Below, in pieces: positions 1-10,162 of a stretch of 64,000 nucleotides of DNA (the stretch's first letter is position 1; each line of letters opens with the position of its first letter). Made by a program: the position numbers and the translations under genes. The DNA comes from Diplolepis rosae (lineage: Eukaryota; Arthropoda; Insecta; Hymenoptera; Diplolepididae). Location: assembly GCA_030998225.1 (NCBI GenBank), contig JAPYXD010000742.1, forward strand, positions 1,736,001 through 1,800,000, written 5' to 3'. A model generated the notes under the pieces. That model made no database searches. It worked only from the letters and a program-made list of their open reading frames with translations, and was not told where the DNA came from.

Positions 1-2107
1 TTTCGCTAAAATGATCTACGTCGTCTGGTACGATTCCTGGATTCAAGTTTATTCGTTTTAAAGGTCTTACCTCATTTTTGGAGTTTTCTTGTTTATTTCT
101 TGTAAAAGTTCTCTTGGAAAACGTTTTTTCTTGAGAAGTCATGAAACTATCATTGTCATCAACTTGTAAATATTTTGATTTCTCCTTGTTATCATCAATA
201 GGGTTTCTTGAGAGAGCGTCTGCATTTGCATTCATTTTTTCTGCTTTGTAAATTACATCAAAATCATATTCTGCGAGTTTCAATCTCCAACGTGAAACTC
301 GTGAACAAGGATCTTTAGAATTTTGGAACCAAACTAGGGGTTTGTGATCAGTTACCAAAGTAAATTTTCTTCCATACAAATACGGACGAAAATGAGTTAC
401 ACAAAATATTATAGCAAGAGCTTCTTTCTCATATGTATCATATTTTTTCTCAGTATCACTTAGACTACGTGAAGCATATGCTATTGCTTTATCTTTACCT
501 ATTTTACCTTGTGATAAAATACCTCCTATTGCAAATCCTGAGGCATCTGTTGTGAGTATAAAGGGTTGAGAAAAATCAGGTCGTTGTAAAAGTGGTTCTT
601 CACATTACTTTGCTTTTAAAATATCGAAAGCCGCTTGTTGTTTTTCTCTCGAATTAAAAGGTATATCTTTTTTCAGAAGCTGATTTAAAGGACTTGCAAT
701 TTCTGAAAATCCATCAATAAATCGTCTATAATATCCTGCTATGCCTAAAAATTGTTTAACATTTTTCTGTGTTTTTGGGACTGGAAAATTTTTTACAGCT
801 ATTATCTTTTTTGGATCTGGACGTACTCCATTTTTATCAATTATATGATCTAAATATCCTACTTCAGGTCGTAAAAATTCGCATTTGTCTGGTTGTAAGT
901 GAAGATTTGCTTTTCTAAGTCTTTCTGCTAAATTGTTGAATTTAATTTCGTGCTCTTCTAGAGTATTTGCATATATAACTATGTCATCAAGATATACAAA
1001 AAGTTCCGTTCTGATTAATCCAGTTAATGTTAAATCCATTAATCTCTGAAATGTGGCTGGTGCAGTATTTAAACCGAAAGGCATTCTATCGAATTAGTAA
1101 TGACCGTGAGGTGTGGAAAATGCGATTTTATGAGAGTCTTTTGGGTCCATTTTTATATGGTGAAAACCGGTAGCTAAATCAAACACTGAAAAATATTTTG
1201 CTGACCCTAGAGAATCAAGTATATCGTTTATATTAGGTAGAGGATACGAATCGCCAATTGTGTTTTCATTTAATTTACGAAAATCAAGAAACATTCTCCA
1301 TTTTATTTTTCCTTAGGAGTCAGGGTTTTTAGGAACTATCCACACTGGAGTGTTATATGGTGATTGTGAGGGCTTGATTATTTTAATTTTTAATAATTCA
1401 TCGACTTGTCTTGTAATTTCTTCCTTGTGAACTGGGGGAAATCTATATTGTCTTGAAAAAATTGGAGCGTCATCTACAGTAGGAATTGAATGTTGTAATA
1501 CATTAGTAGCTTCAAGTGGTTCTCCTGGGATTTGAAATCTGTCTCCATTATTTTTAATTAATTTTTCTACATGTTCATATTCATCTTGATTTAAGTGGTC
1601 TAATCGAAGAAGTTTTTTAATACATTCTACTCTGTCTTCGTCTGTTACATTATAAAATTTGCATGAGTTAATTAGAGAATTGTCAGTTTTTAAAAAGTTA
1701 TTTAATATTTTACTTGATAAATCTTCGTTATTTGTTTGTTTGAAATTAATTAAATTTTCAATTTGTTTATAGCATTCTTGTTCTTCAAAGTCTTCTAAAT
1801 TAACTAATGGGACGGATAATGTAATTGGGATTTCATTTGTGTTTGCAAATTTTAAATAAGCTGTTCCTCTGTGATTTTTTACAACTGCGTCACCTACGTA
1901 GACGCCATCTTGGATATGTAATCGAGGTACATACCCTTCACTCTTTTCTGTATTTTTTATATTAACATAAAATGTTGTAACTGTTCGAGCTGGAATAGTA
2001 AATGTATTGGTAGATTTAAAAGGGTAACAGTGGATCTCAATTTCTAAGCATTTTGAAGTATAATATCGTAATAATATCGTTGGATAGCCAAAAATGTTTA
2101 TTTTCAC
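1..2107 (-). pseudogene. pol: Gypsy-A pol: linker, reverse transcriptase and RNase H; three stops, no protease
   Basis: One minus-strand frame spans 2107 to 1 with in-frame TAA stops at about 1315-1313, 1093 and 604. It opens with about 20 unassigned residues and then the conserved IPARTVT-type linker that in Gypsy-B lies downstream of the protease, so the DTG protease has been deleted. RT follows (PSQSPYNTPVWIVPK motif near 1340, LDFRKLN, then the catalytic YLDD at 994-983). RNase H follows with TDAS (about 550), YEKEALAI, VTDHKPL and a closing NADALSR (about 210). Sequence beyond 190 to the window edge stays open and unassigned. The three stops without frameshifts suggest point-mutation decay. 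Confidence 0.85.
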
Positions 2108-3290
2108 CTGTCCTGACGTGTATTATTAACATTATTGTTATTATTGTAAAAATTTCTAGGATAATTATTATTATTGTTGTATCTTTGTTGTAAAAAATTA
2201 TTATTATTGTTTCTATAATTGTTATTTCTATTTTGTAAAGAATGATTGTTGTTATTATTAAAATTATAATTTTTATTTCTTAAAAAATTGTTATTTGGAA
2301 AATTATTGTAATTGTTTTTTGCAAAATTATTATTATTATTACTTCTTTGACCATTGAAATTACTATATCCTTGTTGGTTAGGATGCAAAAATTTTTTTTG
2401 TTTATTGTTAAGAACTGCATCTTGAGCTTTACTTAAATGAAAACATTTTTCAGTTGTGTGACCTGGTTTTTCACAAATAAAACAAATAGTTTTATTTTCA
2501 AGTGCTACGTTGAATCGGGTGGTTTTATTATTATTATTATTATTAGTTGATTCTTTGGTTTTTAAATAATCAGTATTTTTATTTCTTCGCAGTGCAGAAC
2601 TTGCAGCCAATCTTCGTTCTATGTCTATTGTATCATTAATTACTTCCTTAAATGTGTCCTTTTCTTCCACACGAATTTCTAACTCAGGACGCAAACCCCG
2701 TATAAAACATTGAATTACATCTCTTTCTAAATTTTGTTTAAAAGCATTATCTACCTGACCGTCATTATTAAGTCTGTGAGCATCTTCTATTCTATCAGCA
2801 ATTTCTTTAATTCTAGCAGCATAGGAAAGGACATTTTCTCTTTCCCACATACATGTATTACCTAATTCTCCCTGCAATTGATATACGCTTTTCGCAGGGG
2901 CATATACTCTTTTCAATTTTTCTATTAATTCCTCTATTGTTGCATACGTTGACCCAAAAATACATTTTCGTGCCTCACCAGACAATTTACCTCTCAATAG
3001 ACGTGCAAGATTTTCTTGGGCAGCAGGTGTCGTCAGCATTGCCTTTGCTTCCATGCAACCCTCAATAAAACTATGATCCCAGAACGTGGGAGCTGGAGGC
3101 CCCCACCATTGATGCCTAAAGCTCATTGTGTCTTCCTCACTCAACCAACCTATGGCAGTGGAGCGAGAAAGAAGCCATGAGCTGGTGGAGTCTATGGTGG
3201 GGGCCGCCAGCTCCCACGTTCTGGGATCACTGCAATAAAATGGGACGACAATGGGAGGTTACTTCCGTCGAACAAAGGGACCACCTCTAG
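2104..3290 (-). pseudogene. gag: Gypsy-A gag, C-terminal part with zinc knuckle, interrupted by a MITE
   Basis: Capsid-like and nucleocapsid part of gag on the minus strand. It runs from 3290, is broken by the MITE at 3071-3232 and resumes at 3070, ending at a stop at 2104. Visible features are a helical capsid-like region (about 3060-2640) with the conserved CFIRGLRPEL-like segment, one CCHC zinc knuckle (CFICEKPGHTTEKC, near 2490-2445) and a tail of about 100 residues that is extremely asparagine rich (AAT/AAC runs, 2105-2360). The first 30 or so residues of the apparent open frame (3144-3071) are MITE sequence, so the ATG at 3144 is an artefact. The asparagine tail is unusual for gag and may come from trinucleotide expansion. 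Confidence 0.8.
3071..3232. mobile_element. 162-bp non-autonomous hAT MITE with 8-bp TSD
   Basis: The element starts CTATGATCCCAGAACGTGGG and ends in the near-perfect reverse complement (…CGTTCTGGGATCACTG). It is flanked on both sides by CAATAAAA (3063-3070 and 3233-3240), an exact 8-bp duplication typical of hAT. Its terminal sequence, CCAGAACGTGGGA, is shared with the large hAT element at 47450-56313, so that element or a relative could have mobilised it. It sits inside the capsid part of Gypsy-A gag. Confidence 0.85.
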
Positions 3291-3535
3291 GCACCGTGCG
3301 TGACTGCAGCGCCATAGCATGAGTGAACTAAAGGAGGCTGTTCGAGAACTTTTATAATGTATTATAATGGGACTTAGTTATAAAAATGTTTATTATCAAT
3401 AAAAAAGCAAACAAAAAAACAATTTGATTCACTTTAAAATTCGATTGTTTTTCCTTGTGAAGTATTTGTGTGAAATCAGCAGTAAAAAGTAAGTATTTTC
3501 CATAATAAAAATGATATAGAAACCAGTAAATATAA

Positions 3536-4217
3536 GGTTAAGGTAGTTGTCGTGCCAAAAATCAGTCTCTGGAAAAAGAAGTTTTTCTATGATTTCAAGA
3601 CTGGAAATTATAACATCAGCCGTGTCATATGTAAGGAAAGACACTCTTTTTAATGAAAAAATTTAAAAATTCCGAAAAATAATTTTTTAATAATGTTTTT
3701 TGTAATAGGATTTTTCCTTACTATCGCTTCTTACCAATTTTTAAAAAATGATTGAAGTTTCTTAAATCATTGCTTATTTTTTCGGGGAAAATATTCTCTA
3801 CAACTTGACCGTTTCCAATATTTGAAAATAAATTCTTTAATGGCTGGAATAATTAAAAATCAATTTTCCAAAACAAATTTTTTATAAACAAATTTTGCTG
3901 TATTTGATAATAATTGATTTATTTTCAAAAATTGGAAACGGTTAAGTTGTAGAGAATATTTCCCCCGAAAAAATAAGCTATGATTTAAGAAATTTCAATC
4001 ATTTTCAAAAAATTGGTAAGAAGCAATAGTAAAGACATATCCTATTATAAAAAACATTATTAAAATATTATTTTTCGTAATTTTTAAATTTTTTCATTAA
4101 AAAGAGTGTCTTTTCTTACATATGACACGGCTGATGATATAATTCTCAGTCTTGAAATCATAGAAAAACTTCTTTTTCCAGAGACTGTTTTTTGGCATGA
4201 CGACTACTTTAAGTTAA
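3536..4217. mobile_element. Palindromic foldback MITE (family F, copy 1), about 680 bp
   Basis: The left arm (GGTTAAGGTAGTTGTCGTGC onwards) and the right arm (ending GCATGACGACTACTTTAAG) are reverse complements over most of their length, including an inner block CTCTACAACTTGACCGTTTCC versus its complement near 3930-3950. The internal half (TATCGCTTCTTACCAA, TTTCCAATATTTGAAAAT, TGTATTTGATAATAATT) is shared with the elements at 12470-13152, 57316-57988 and 59993-62105, so this is one family with variable ends. No coding capacity. The 71-aa frame within it is part of the palindrome. Confidence 0.75.
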
Positions 4218-4336
4218 TGACAGATCAAAACAGACTAGAAAAATAATAAAGAATTAAATTGTAATTTCATGATGACAGTTTCAGGCACTTGTTGAGTGAA
4301 TAAATATTAATTGTTTATTTTCAGATTCAAATTCAT

Positions 4337-4532
4337 CATGGATATAATTATTAAAACAAGTTTTCAATCAATTAAACATACAATAGAATTTCAAACACAA
4401 ACGAAAATTAAAGGTAAAAATTTTGTTCTATCAGAACATATACGAGATGTCCAAGAGTTCCGTAGAAATAATAACTTTTGCCTTCTTACTGCAGATATAC
4501 CCACTTATTCCTTTGATTTATTTTCCATTTAG
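4337..4532 (+). pseudogene. SWIM-like gene fragment (copy 1)
   Basis: After a good acceptor (TTTATTTTCAG, 4314-4324) an ATG at 4337 opens MDIIIKTSFQSIKHTIEFQ, which aligns by eye with the first 50 residues of the frame at 10375-10163 (minus): the same IIKT.FQ start, the same GK.L…H.R.VQE spacing, and the same intron acceptor just upstream of the ATG. After about residue 55 this copy diverges and stops at 4532, so it is a remnant. The pattern (GKAL.EAGH…V.....Y) resembles the region before a CXCXnCXH SWIM zinc finger, but the cysteines themselves are not present, so that family name is an inference. Confidence 0.45.
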
Positions 4533-4756
4533 ACGTTGGAAATTTATAAAATTTACACTCACTTTTGCTGCTTGTATTTTTACAATGCACAACACAACAA
4601 CTTCGGTGGCTCATTTCAGCTATATTTTTTAAATTAAAACAAAATTTAGATTTGCACATGTATTTTGATTGCTCGGAAATATAAAACAGCCTCCTTTAAC
4701 GCCTAAATTATCCACTGCGTGCGCTGGCGTCGATTTAACTCTCCCTACCATGACTT
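4533..4756. other. Non-coding tail of the GCACCGTGCG element
   Basis: AT-rich sequence between the gene fragment and the right terminus. Small open frames here on both strands are chance. Nothing else recognised. Confidence 0.4.
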
Positions 4757-4766
4757 CGCACGGTGC

Positions 4767-5384
4767 CTCTAGCGCGTCGCGTAAGGATACCTGCTGGCTG
4801 TTAGGTATGGCTACGGCCATCTCTTCGTTGTTTAATATTACGGGATTATCCTGATTTATGACTTCTGTATCGCTTTTGTCGTCGTCGCTATCGTTGTTAC
4901 TAATTAGAGAGTCGCGTGCCAATGAGGTTTTCAATTTTTCTTTCAAAGTTCTTTTTTCTATTGTTATTACCGTTGAGCTTAGCAAATAAGATCCGTAAAA
5001 ATAAGATAACTCGTTCGTTAAAGTTTGATCTTGATTACTAGATCCTGTCACAATGCTCAAATCTGGACAAAAACTTGAATGAAATCCGTTAGTTTTACTA
5101 GAATTTTCACTTGATATGGTTTGATCATTAATTAGAGTCTTGTCGAAACGTGAATCGTCTAGCTGAAGAGTGTTATCTAATTCTTGTTCAGCAGAAAAAG
5201 TGTTCGAAATATCCTTGTATTTATTATAATCGACTAAATTTTCTTTGATTTTACCTGATCTTTTTAGTTTCAAGGAATCTATTTGATTCTGATCGACAAT
5301 TTTTGCGAGTTGATTGTCTTGTTTTGCTTTACTACGCGTAATAACTTTTTGGGCGGATTCTACAGGGGTATTTGAATTTGACAT
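4767..5384 (-). pseudogene. gag: Gypsy-A gag, N-terminal part
   Basis: The minus-strand frame starts with ATG at 5384 and runs about 206 codons to the edge of the inserted element at 4766; beyond that the translation is transposon sequence. The protein is polar and rich in serine, asparagine and glutamine, without cysteine or histidine motifs, like the variable N-terminal third of gypsy gag. It ends in a segment resembling SLRDALE, and the matching continuation (…FDGSN type, then capsid-like sequence) is found on the other side of the insertion at 3290-3241 and 3062-2104. The duplicated hexamer CTCTAG at the break confirms that the two pieces were once contiguous. Confidence 0.65.
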
Positions 5385-6474
5385 TGAGTCATTATAAATT
5401 TACAGTTTCTTTTTGTTGAGCGTTATCTTAGATTATTTATTGTTCATTATCGATTGCTTATAACAATTTTAAAAAACTACATGTAAAATTTTGTTTGTAA
5501 ATAAAGTGAAATTAGTAAAAATATAATTTTAATTTATAAAAATTCAAAAAAAAATTATAATAATAATTTCAAAATATAATTTAATTATTTTTATTTGTTT
5601 ATAACAATAATTAATATTTTATTCTTTTATTAGGAAATAAGATAATAAAATAAAAATATCATTCTATAAAATATTCAAATAAATAAAAAATCGCTCAATT
5701 TTCGTAAAATTATAATGTAAAATAATACATTTCTTAAAATTATAACAATATATATATATATATTTTGTACCAACCACGTGTGTCTTGTAAATTATAATGA
5801 TCTATTTTATTCAATATTTAAAGATTAATTTGAGATCTATTTTATTAATTTATTGAATTATAAATTGTTTTTTAAATAAATAAAATTGTTTATAACAAGG
5901 ATCAGATAAGATTCGAGTTATGCACAATTTATTTTTCTCTAGACTGGACAAGTTCGGCTCAAGCTCAGATCCTTGGACAATCTTTGCAAATAAAAGTATT
6001 CTGTTGCTTAACAGTTAAAATTAATGTTATAAACAATACAATCACAAGCACTTCGAACTTTGCCCTACCCAATGATCGTAATCAATGTTGACCGTTCAAC
6101 GTACCCAAAAGGGACTTATACTCTCGTGTGCTGTTTTTTTTTTTGTTTGTTTTAACTTAAATCAAAACTTAGTTAACAAACTAGAATAATTTTTTAAATA
6201 AGATAAGTTACTTAATCACTTAGGTTAGCCTCAAGGTCAGATCCCTGCGTGATTTTTCAAACTTATTTTATTTTATACAATTTATATAAATTATAAAATT
6301 TCAAAGAAATGATTTGATTATTAAATCATTAAGGTTAGCCTTAAGGTCAAATCCCTTTGTGATCTAACAAATCTATTTTATTGAAATTTCAAGTTACAAG
6401 TTGAAATAATATTTTATAATCATTTATTTATTCACTAAAAATAATCAATGTGTTAATTTTCAATTGACTTGTGT
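5385..6474 (-). other. Untranslated leader of Gypsy-A
   Basis: AT-rich, no reading frame recognised. Between 6185 and 6385 a block of about 110 bp occurs twice in tandem, each copy centred on AGGTTAGCCTNAAGGTCA followed by a GATCCCT-like core. Weaker related motifs (CAGATCCTTGG, GGATCAGATAAG) occur near 5895-5985. The repeats could be packaging or dimerisation structure, or plain tandem duplication. Confidence 0.45.
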
Positions 6475-6493
6475 TTCCCGGGCCGATGCACCA
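6475..6493 (-). other. Primer binding site of Gypsy-A, tRNA-Gly(GCC) type
   Basis: On the minus strand the site reads TGGTGCATCGGCCCGGGAA. The first 13 bases are complementary to the 3' end of an insect tRNA-Gly(GCC) including CCA, as I remember that tRNA. One extra C then interrupts the match. It lies 14 nt downstream of the LTR end. Confidence 0.65.
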
Positions 6494-6507
6494 GAAAAAA
6501 GGAAGTA

Positions 6508-7341
6508 TGTTACGTCATAAGTACGCAAATATACCTACTTTGATCGAAGATTCCTCGTTTTAAGTTAGGATCGAATGATCCTCGCTTAGGGATGAGGATA
6601 AGTCAATGAAAGACACAATGGTTATGAAAATAATACAATTTGAATTTATTTATTTGATTTAAAAGTCACTATACACATTTGTGAACACAATTCATATATA
6701 AATGTAGGCACAGGCTGGCTGGTACGTGGGTTAGAAAGAGACAAAGAATAAAGATAGAGAGAGGTTTGGTACCTTTAAGTTGAGGGTTAATCCACACGGG
6801 AGTGAGTAGTAAGTACTGGATCCCCACAGGTGTAGTCCAAGTGTGTGAGAGAGACGGAGTTATAGGCCGCACAGGTATATTCCGTAAAGGGCGGTGATCC
6901 AAATTTATGACACTGTTCGAAGATCTTTACAAAGATCTATACAAGTCCACGATGACTTTTACGACTCCCGAACTTGGATTTTAAATTGTCCCGGTCGAAT
7001 TTTATTAATCTCAAACTCAGAGATTTTCGAAGTTAAATTGAAATGCCGCACTGGACTATTGTCGCGAGACCGGTTATAAATCCGAAGGAAAATTTAAGTG
7101 TCGAACTAGACGAAGAATTTACTGACTGCTTGCTCTTGGTGTGGGCCTCTTTTATATTTTTTCATACAAATTGACGGTCAGCGAAAATCGTGACGTAGTC
7201 ATATCTTCTTAGAGAAGGGGCCCTATACTGCTCCTCACTTCCCCTACTCCCTATACCCCTTTATCGATTTTCTCATAGATTTCTTAACTCAATCCAGCCT
7301 GTGTGTATTATATACATTCAAATACGTCGCGGGACGTGACA
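6508..7341 (-). repeat. 5' LTR of Gypsy-A (834 bp)
   Basis: The segment begins TGTTACGTC and ends GACGTGACA on the plus strand, so it has TG...CA termini with an imperfect inverted terminal match (TGTNACGTC). A tRNA primer site lies 14 bp inside it. On the minus strand it has a TATA box (7156-7149), an initiator-like TCAGT about 30 bp further (7125-7121) and AATAAA signals near 6650, giving a U3-R-U5 layout. The partner LTR is outside the window, so the boundaries rest on termini and primer-site position. A 77-aa frame on the minus strand inside it is not considered a gene. Confidence 0.75.
7121..7156 (-). promoter_or_regulatory. Core promoter of the Gypsy-A LTR (TATA plus initiator)
   Basis: On the minus strand TATAAAAG occupies 7156-7149 and an arthropod-type initiator, TCAGT, lies at 7125-7121, 31 bp downstream of the TATA start. 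The spacing is that of an RNA polymerase II core promoter, and its place in the middle of the LTR is where the U3/R border should be. Confidence 0.6.
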
Positions 7342-7964
7342 ATAACCTAAAATTTCAGCGGTAAAAAGTGTTAATACCTTGAGAGTAAAACAATTTCAAG
7401 GCTCTTTTTCATTTCAAACACATGTACACAATCAAATGCCTCTTATTTAATAACAAACATATTTTCAAAATTGATAAGTACACATAAATTCTCCAAATTG
7501 TCTTTATATTCTTTTATATTCTTTAAATTCTGTAATATTCTCGGTTATATTCCACCAAATTAAATTCTCGAGAATTTAAGAACTCTAGATGGTGAACTCA
7601 TGTGGTGGGAGTAGGACTAAAAACGTCTTCACTCCTACTCATTTTCTTCAAATTCAAAGTGTACCGCAGAATCATAATAGCTTCAATTTAAATGTTTTTT
7701 ATGCTCCTCTTTTTCATAATATTACGAGGTCAGCGAATTCTCTGGCGGTTCACTTGACCGGGTCTGCTGTAGCAGCCCCCTGCGTCTCTGAGTTGAAAAT
7801 GACATGAATTGTGGCTGGCTGCCATGGTGGCGCTGACTGTTCATTGGGTCGACTTACACGAAAATCACATTATAAAATGTAGTTTTTTAAGCTGTTTCCT
7901 CTAAAAGTTCAAATTTTCGAGTTCTTGAACGGTACTGAGATGAATTCCACGAGTCTAGAAACAA
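7342..7964. other. Unassigned flank of Gypsy-A
   Basis: No repeat partner or domain recognised. The 72-aa plus frame at 7589-7807 has no features that would support a gene. Confidence 0.4.
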
Positions 7965-8076
7965 ATGTCTAAAAGATTGGTGCAAAAAATGGTGAAATGT
8001 GTCTGTTCTGGGTGTAAATCCGGATATAAGTCTTGCTCAGATAAAGTTGTAAAATGGAGTAAAAGTTTTGGAAAGA
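7965..8076 (+). pseudogene. Possible first exon of a THAP-like gene
   Basis: ATG at 7965 opens 37 codons with CVCSGCKSGYKS, a cysteine pattern and SGYKS segment resembling the start of THAP (C2CH) zinc fingers, followed by a strong donor (GTAAGT at 8077). I could not find the next exon, with the CXXHF half of the finger, in the AT-rich sequence to 8740. It may be a truncated relative of the THAP gene at 9455-10109, or chance. Confidence 0.3.
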
Positions 8077-9454
8077 GTAAGTACGTCGAACATATTGTTT
8101 ATTTTCTTAATTAGTTTAAAATAAAACATTTTATTTGATAGAGATATTAATAATTAACTACATAATATAATAAAAATTAATGCCTCAATATGAATTAATT
8201 GTATCTACCTGTGCAATGAATTTTTTTTGCACCGCAATAAATGTCTCTCAAATACTTATCGCCAATAAATTCAGTTGCAAACATTTTGTATGATAGAAGT
8301 TAAAAAATAGATAAATGAAAGTGACTGAAAAAAACAGAGATGAGAAAGAATATTTTTTAAAATTCTAAATTGAAGTTAGTGCGAGCTTTTTAAAATTGGA
8401 TTGTGTTGAAGTGGAAAAAAATATATGATCTCTAACAATTTTGATATTAGAATAAAGTCTTGGACTTTAAAAAAGAATATAAGTTCAGATTTTTTGTTAA
8501 TTTAGATTCCTTACTTTTTAATGCTTATAGTTTTACTGAATTACATGGAATTCCTGAAGTAATATAAATTAAAAACTTAAATTTATAATTTTACGATACA
8601 GCATGAATTTCAAAATAAAATAATACAACGCAGATAAATAAAAAAATTAATAAATGACAAAAAATTGATTAAATATGTTATAAATACATAAATAGAAAAA
8701 TAAGTAAAGTATATTTGTAGATAAAGTAATTTTTCACCGATTTTAGTACAGCAGACGCACCGAACTGAGGGACAACCGTTGCTCCCTTCGTATGGTATAC
8801 AGCTCTACAGAGGTGTACACGGAGAGAAGAACACTGCTCACGCTGCTATAATCAGAGATGAATTGGGAGATTCTTCTTCTTCTTCTTGCTCGTGGCTTCT
8901 TGCTGTTCAGCAAATAGCCATAACTCACACACAATTATTACTAGAAATGAAGTCACTAAATATTACTAGAAATCAAGCAATACAGAATTTCTCCGCACTA
9001 TATAGCGAAGCCTTATACACTGAGAGAAGGTTGGTGCAGTAACCGTACCCGCGTGTACAGCTTCAATGCAAAACGCGAGGCGTATATCGTCAAAGATATT
9101 ATAAACCTAGATGCGGCGAGTGGCCTCGGAGTGGGAGAACGATATATATAGAACATCACTCTTTCTTGGGTATCGAGGTGCTGCCCTCTTCACAACTTTC
9201 AGCCGTTTCCATGGCGACGCGTGTTTCTCGCAGTGTCTTCTGAATTCGAAAACACGGAGATGCTCGAAAATCTTCGGGAGACTTCGGCTCTCTCCTTATT
9301 TTGTCTATATTGGCAGACTGCAGGAAGGCAGAGGGGATAAACAAAACGATCGAGGCGTTCATGGTGGTGAAAATGCTAAAAGGCGTCGTAGAAGCGTAGC
9401 ATAGTCTGCATAGTAGACTGTTGTAAATATTGAATATTATTGTTTATTTCTACA
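8077..9454. other. Upstream region of the THAP gene; no gene called
   Basis: 8077-8740 is AT-rich with nothing recognised. 8740-9420 is GC-richer. It shares CTGAGAGAAGGTTGG (around 9020) with the complement of 31235-31255, and AAGATATTATAAACCTAGAT (around 9092) with the complement of 26058-26080, so it contains dispersed-repeat sequence, possibly the 5' part of the THAP-bearing element. The 87- and 97-aa open frames here lack domains and probably lie in 5' UTR or repeat. Confidence 0.4.
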
Positions 9455-10109
9455 ATGGTTAGTAGTTGTTGTGTATTTAATTGTAAAAATACACACGAAA
9501 ATAGTACGTGTGAATTTTACAAATTCCCTAGACATGCTTACAAAAAAAATCAAAAGGAAAAGTGGATTGCTGCTGTACAGCGAGTTCAGTAAGATACCAT
9601 AACCAAACTTTTAGTCAGCGGCAATGCCTTCAATACAATACTTGTGTATTTACATTTAGACGTTTTTTTCTAGCCCGAATGGATCTAAATGGATTTTAAA
9701 ACCACATCATGTTATATGCAGTGAGCATTTTGTCGGGTATAAAAAATCAGATTGTTATTTAAGCCCTAGCTACATTCCAACTGTATTCTCTTCTGAAGGT
9801 CGAGATGAAGTTAATGAAAAGCGCGTACTTAACAGGTATAAATAGATGATTTGAGTGTATTGCTAATGTAATATATTGTTTATTATAAAAAAATTATTTA
9901 TTTTTAGACACAAACGATTTTTAAAACGGAGAATGTCAAACCAAATAACGAAAAATTTGAAAAAGGCTTGTGTTGTTTTGGAGCAACATCAAGTTAATTA
10001 CTCAAATTTTAAAAACAAAAGTTTATATATTTTGGACACAAACATGGAAAAACTCGACCAAATTGTTCATATGAACTTGATACTTTCCTTAAGTATCACT
10101 TGCTCTTGA
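9455..10109 (+). CDS. THAP-domain protein, three exons, apparently intact
   Basis: Exons 9455-9588, 9674-9835 and 9908-10109 join with matching phases across GT-AG introns (donors GTAAGAT and GTATAAAT, acceptors TTTTTTTCTAG and TATTTTTAG) to give 165 aa. The first 80 residues form a THAP (C2CH) zinc-dependent DNA-binding domain: MVSSCCVFNC at the start, FYKFP, a Trp in KWIAAV, then WILKPHHVICSEHF (the CXXH pair) and a closing IPTVF. The C-terminal half is basic with a coiled-coil-like KNLKKACVVLEQHQ segment. THAP domains occur in P-element-type transposases and in host regulators. There is no transposase core here, so this may be a truncated or stand-alone DNA-binding protein. It converges on the SWIM-like gene, with stops about 50 bp from that gene's first intron. 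Confidence 0.7.
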
Positions 10110-10162
10110 TTATACAATTTCAAGAAGAATAAATAATTGAACATTTTAAAACTTTTACTCAC

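Larger units (their letters stand above)
3291..4766. mobile_element. 1476-bp DNA element with GCACCGTGCG ends, carrying a SWIM-like gene fragment
   Basis: Ten-base inverted termini GCACCGTGCG (3291-3300) and CGCACGGTGC (4757-4766) are flanked by the direct repeat CTCTAG (3285-3290 and 4767-4772). Removing the element rejoins the gag reading frame. Inside are, in order, a possible 5' exon, a palindromic foldback (3536-4217) in the position of a 5' UTR intron, and a coding exon (4337-4532) homologous to the gene at 10163-10375. The 6-bp TSD with short termini does not match a superfamily I can name with certainty. Confidence 0.7.
1..7341 (-). mobile_element. Gypsy-A: 5' part of a Ty3/gypsy LTR retrotransposon, degenerate
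   Basis: Read on the minus strand this is LTR (7341 to 6508), tRNA-Gly primer site, a leader of about 1 kb, gag, then a pol frame that runs off the window start inside or just after RNase H. Integrase and the 3' LTR would lie left of position 1. The order gag, linker, RT, RNase H is that of Ty3/gypsy. The copy is dead: gag is split by two insertions (3071-3232 and 3291-4766), the protease is missing, and pol has three in-frame stops. Both gag insertions keep their target-site duplications, so they arrived after the retroelement. It is not obviously the same subfamily as Gypsy-B at 17.2-25.9 kb: LTRs and primer site differ. Confidence 0.88.

Noticed and set aside
2853..3068. Plus frame of 71 codons opposite gag
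   Set aside because: Antisense shadow of the gag coding sequence.
6669..6902. 77-codon minus frame
   Set aside because: Lies inside the Gypsy-A LTR.
8743..9042. Opposing frames at the start of the THAP region
   Set aside because: Low complexity (serine and arginine runs from TTC repeats) and no similarity to anything in the window that is coding.
9111..9404. 97-codon plus frame, and an opposing 68-codon frame
   Set aside because: GC-rich 5' region with repeat matches elsewhere; no domain, and both strands open.
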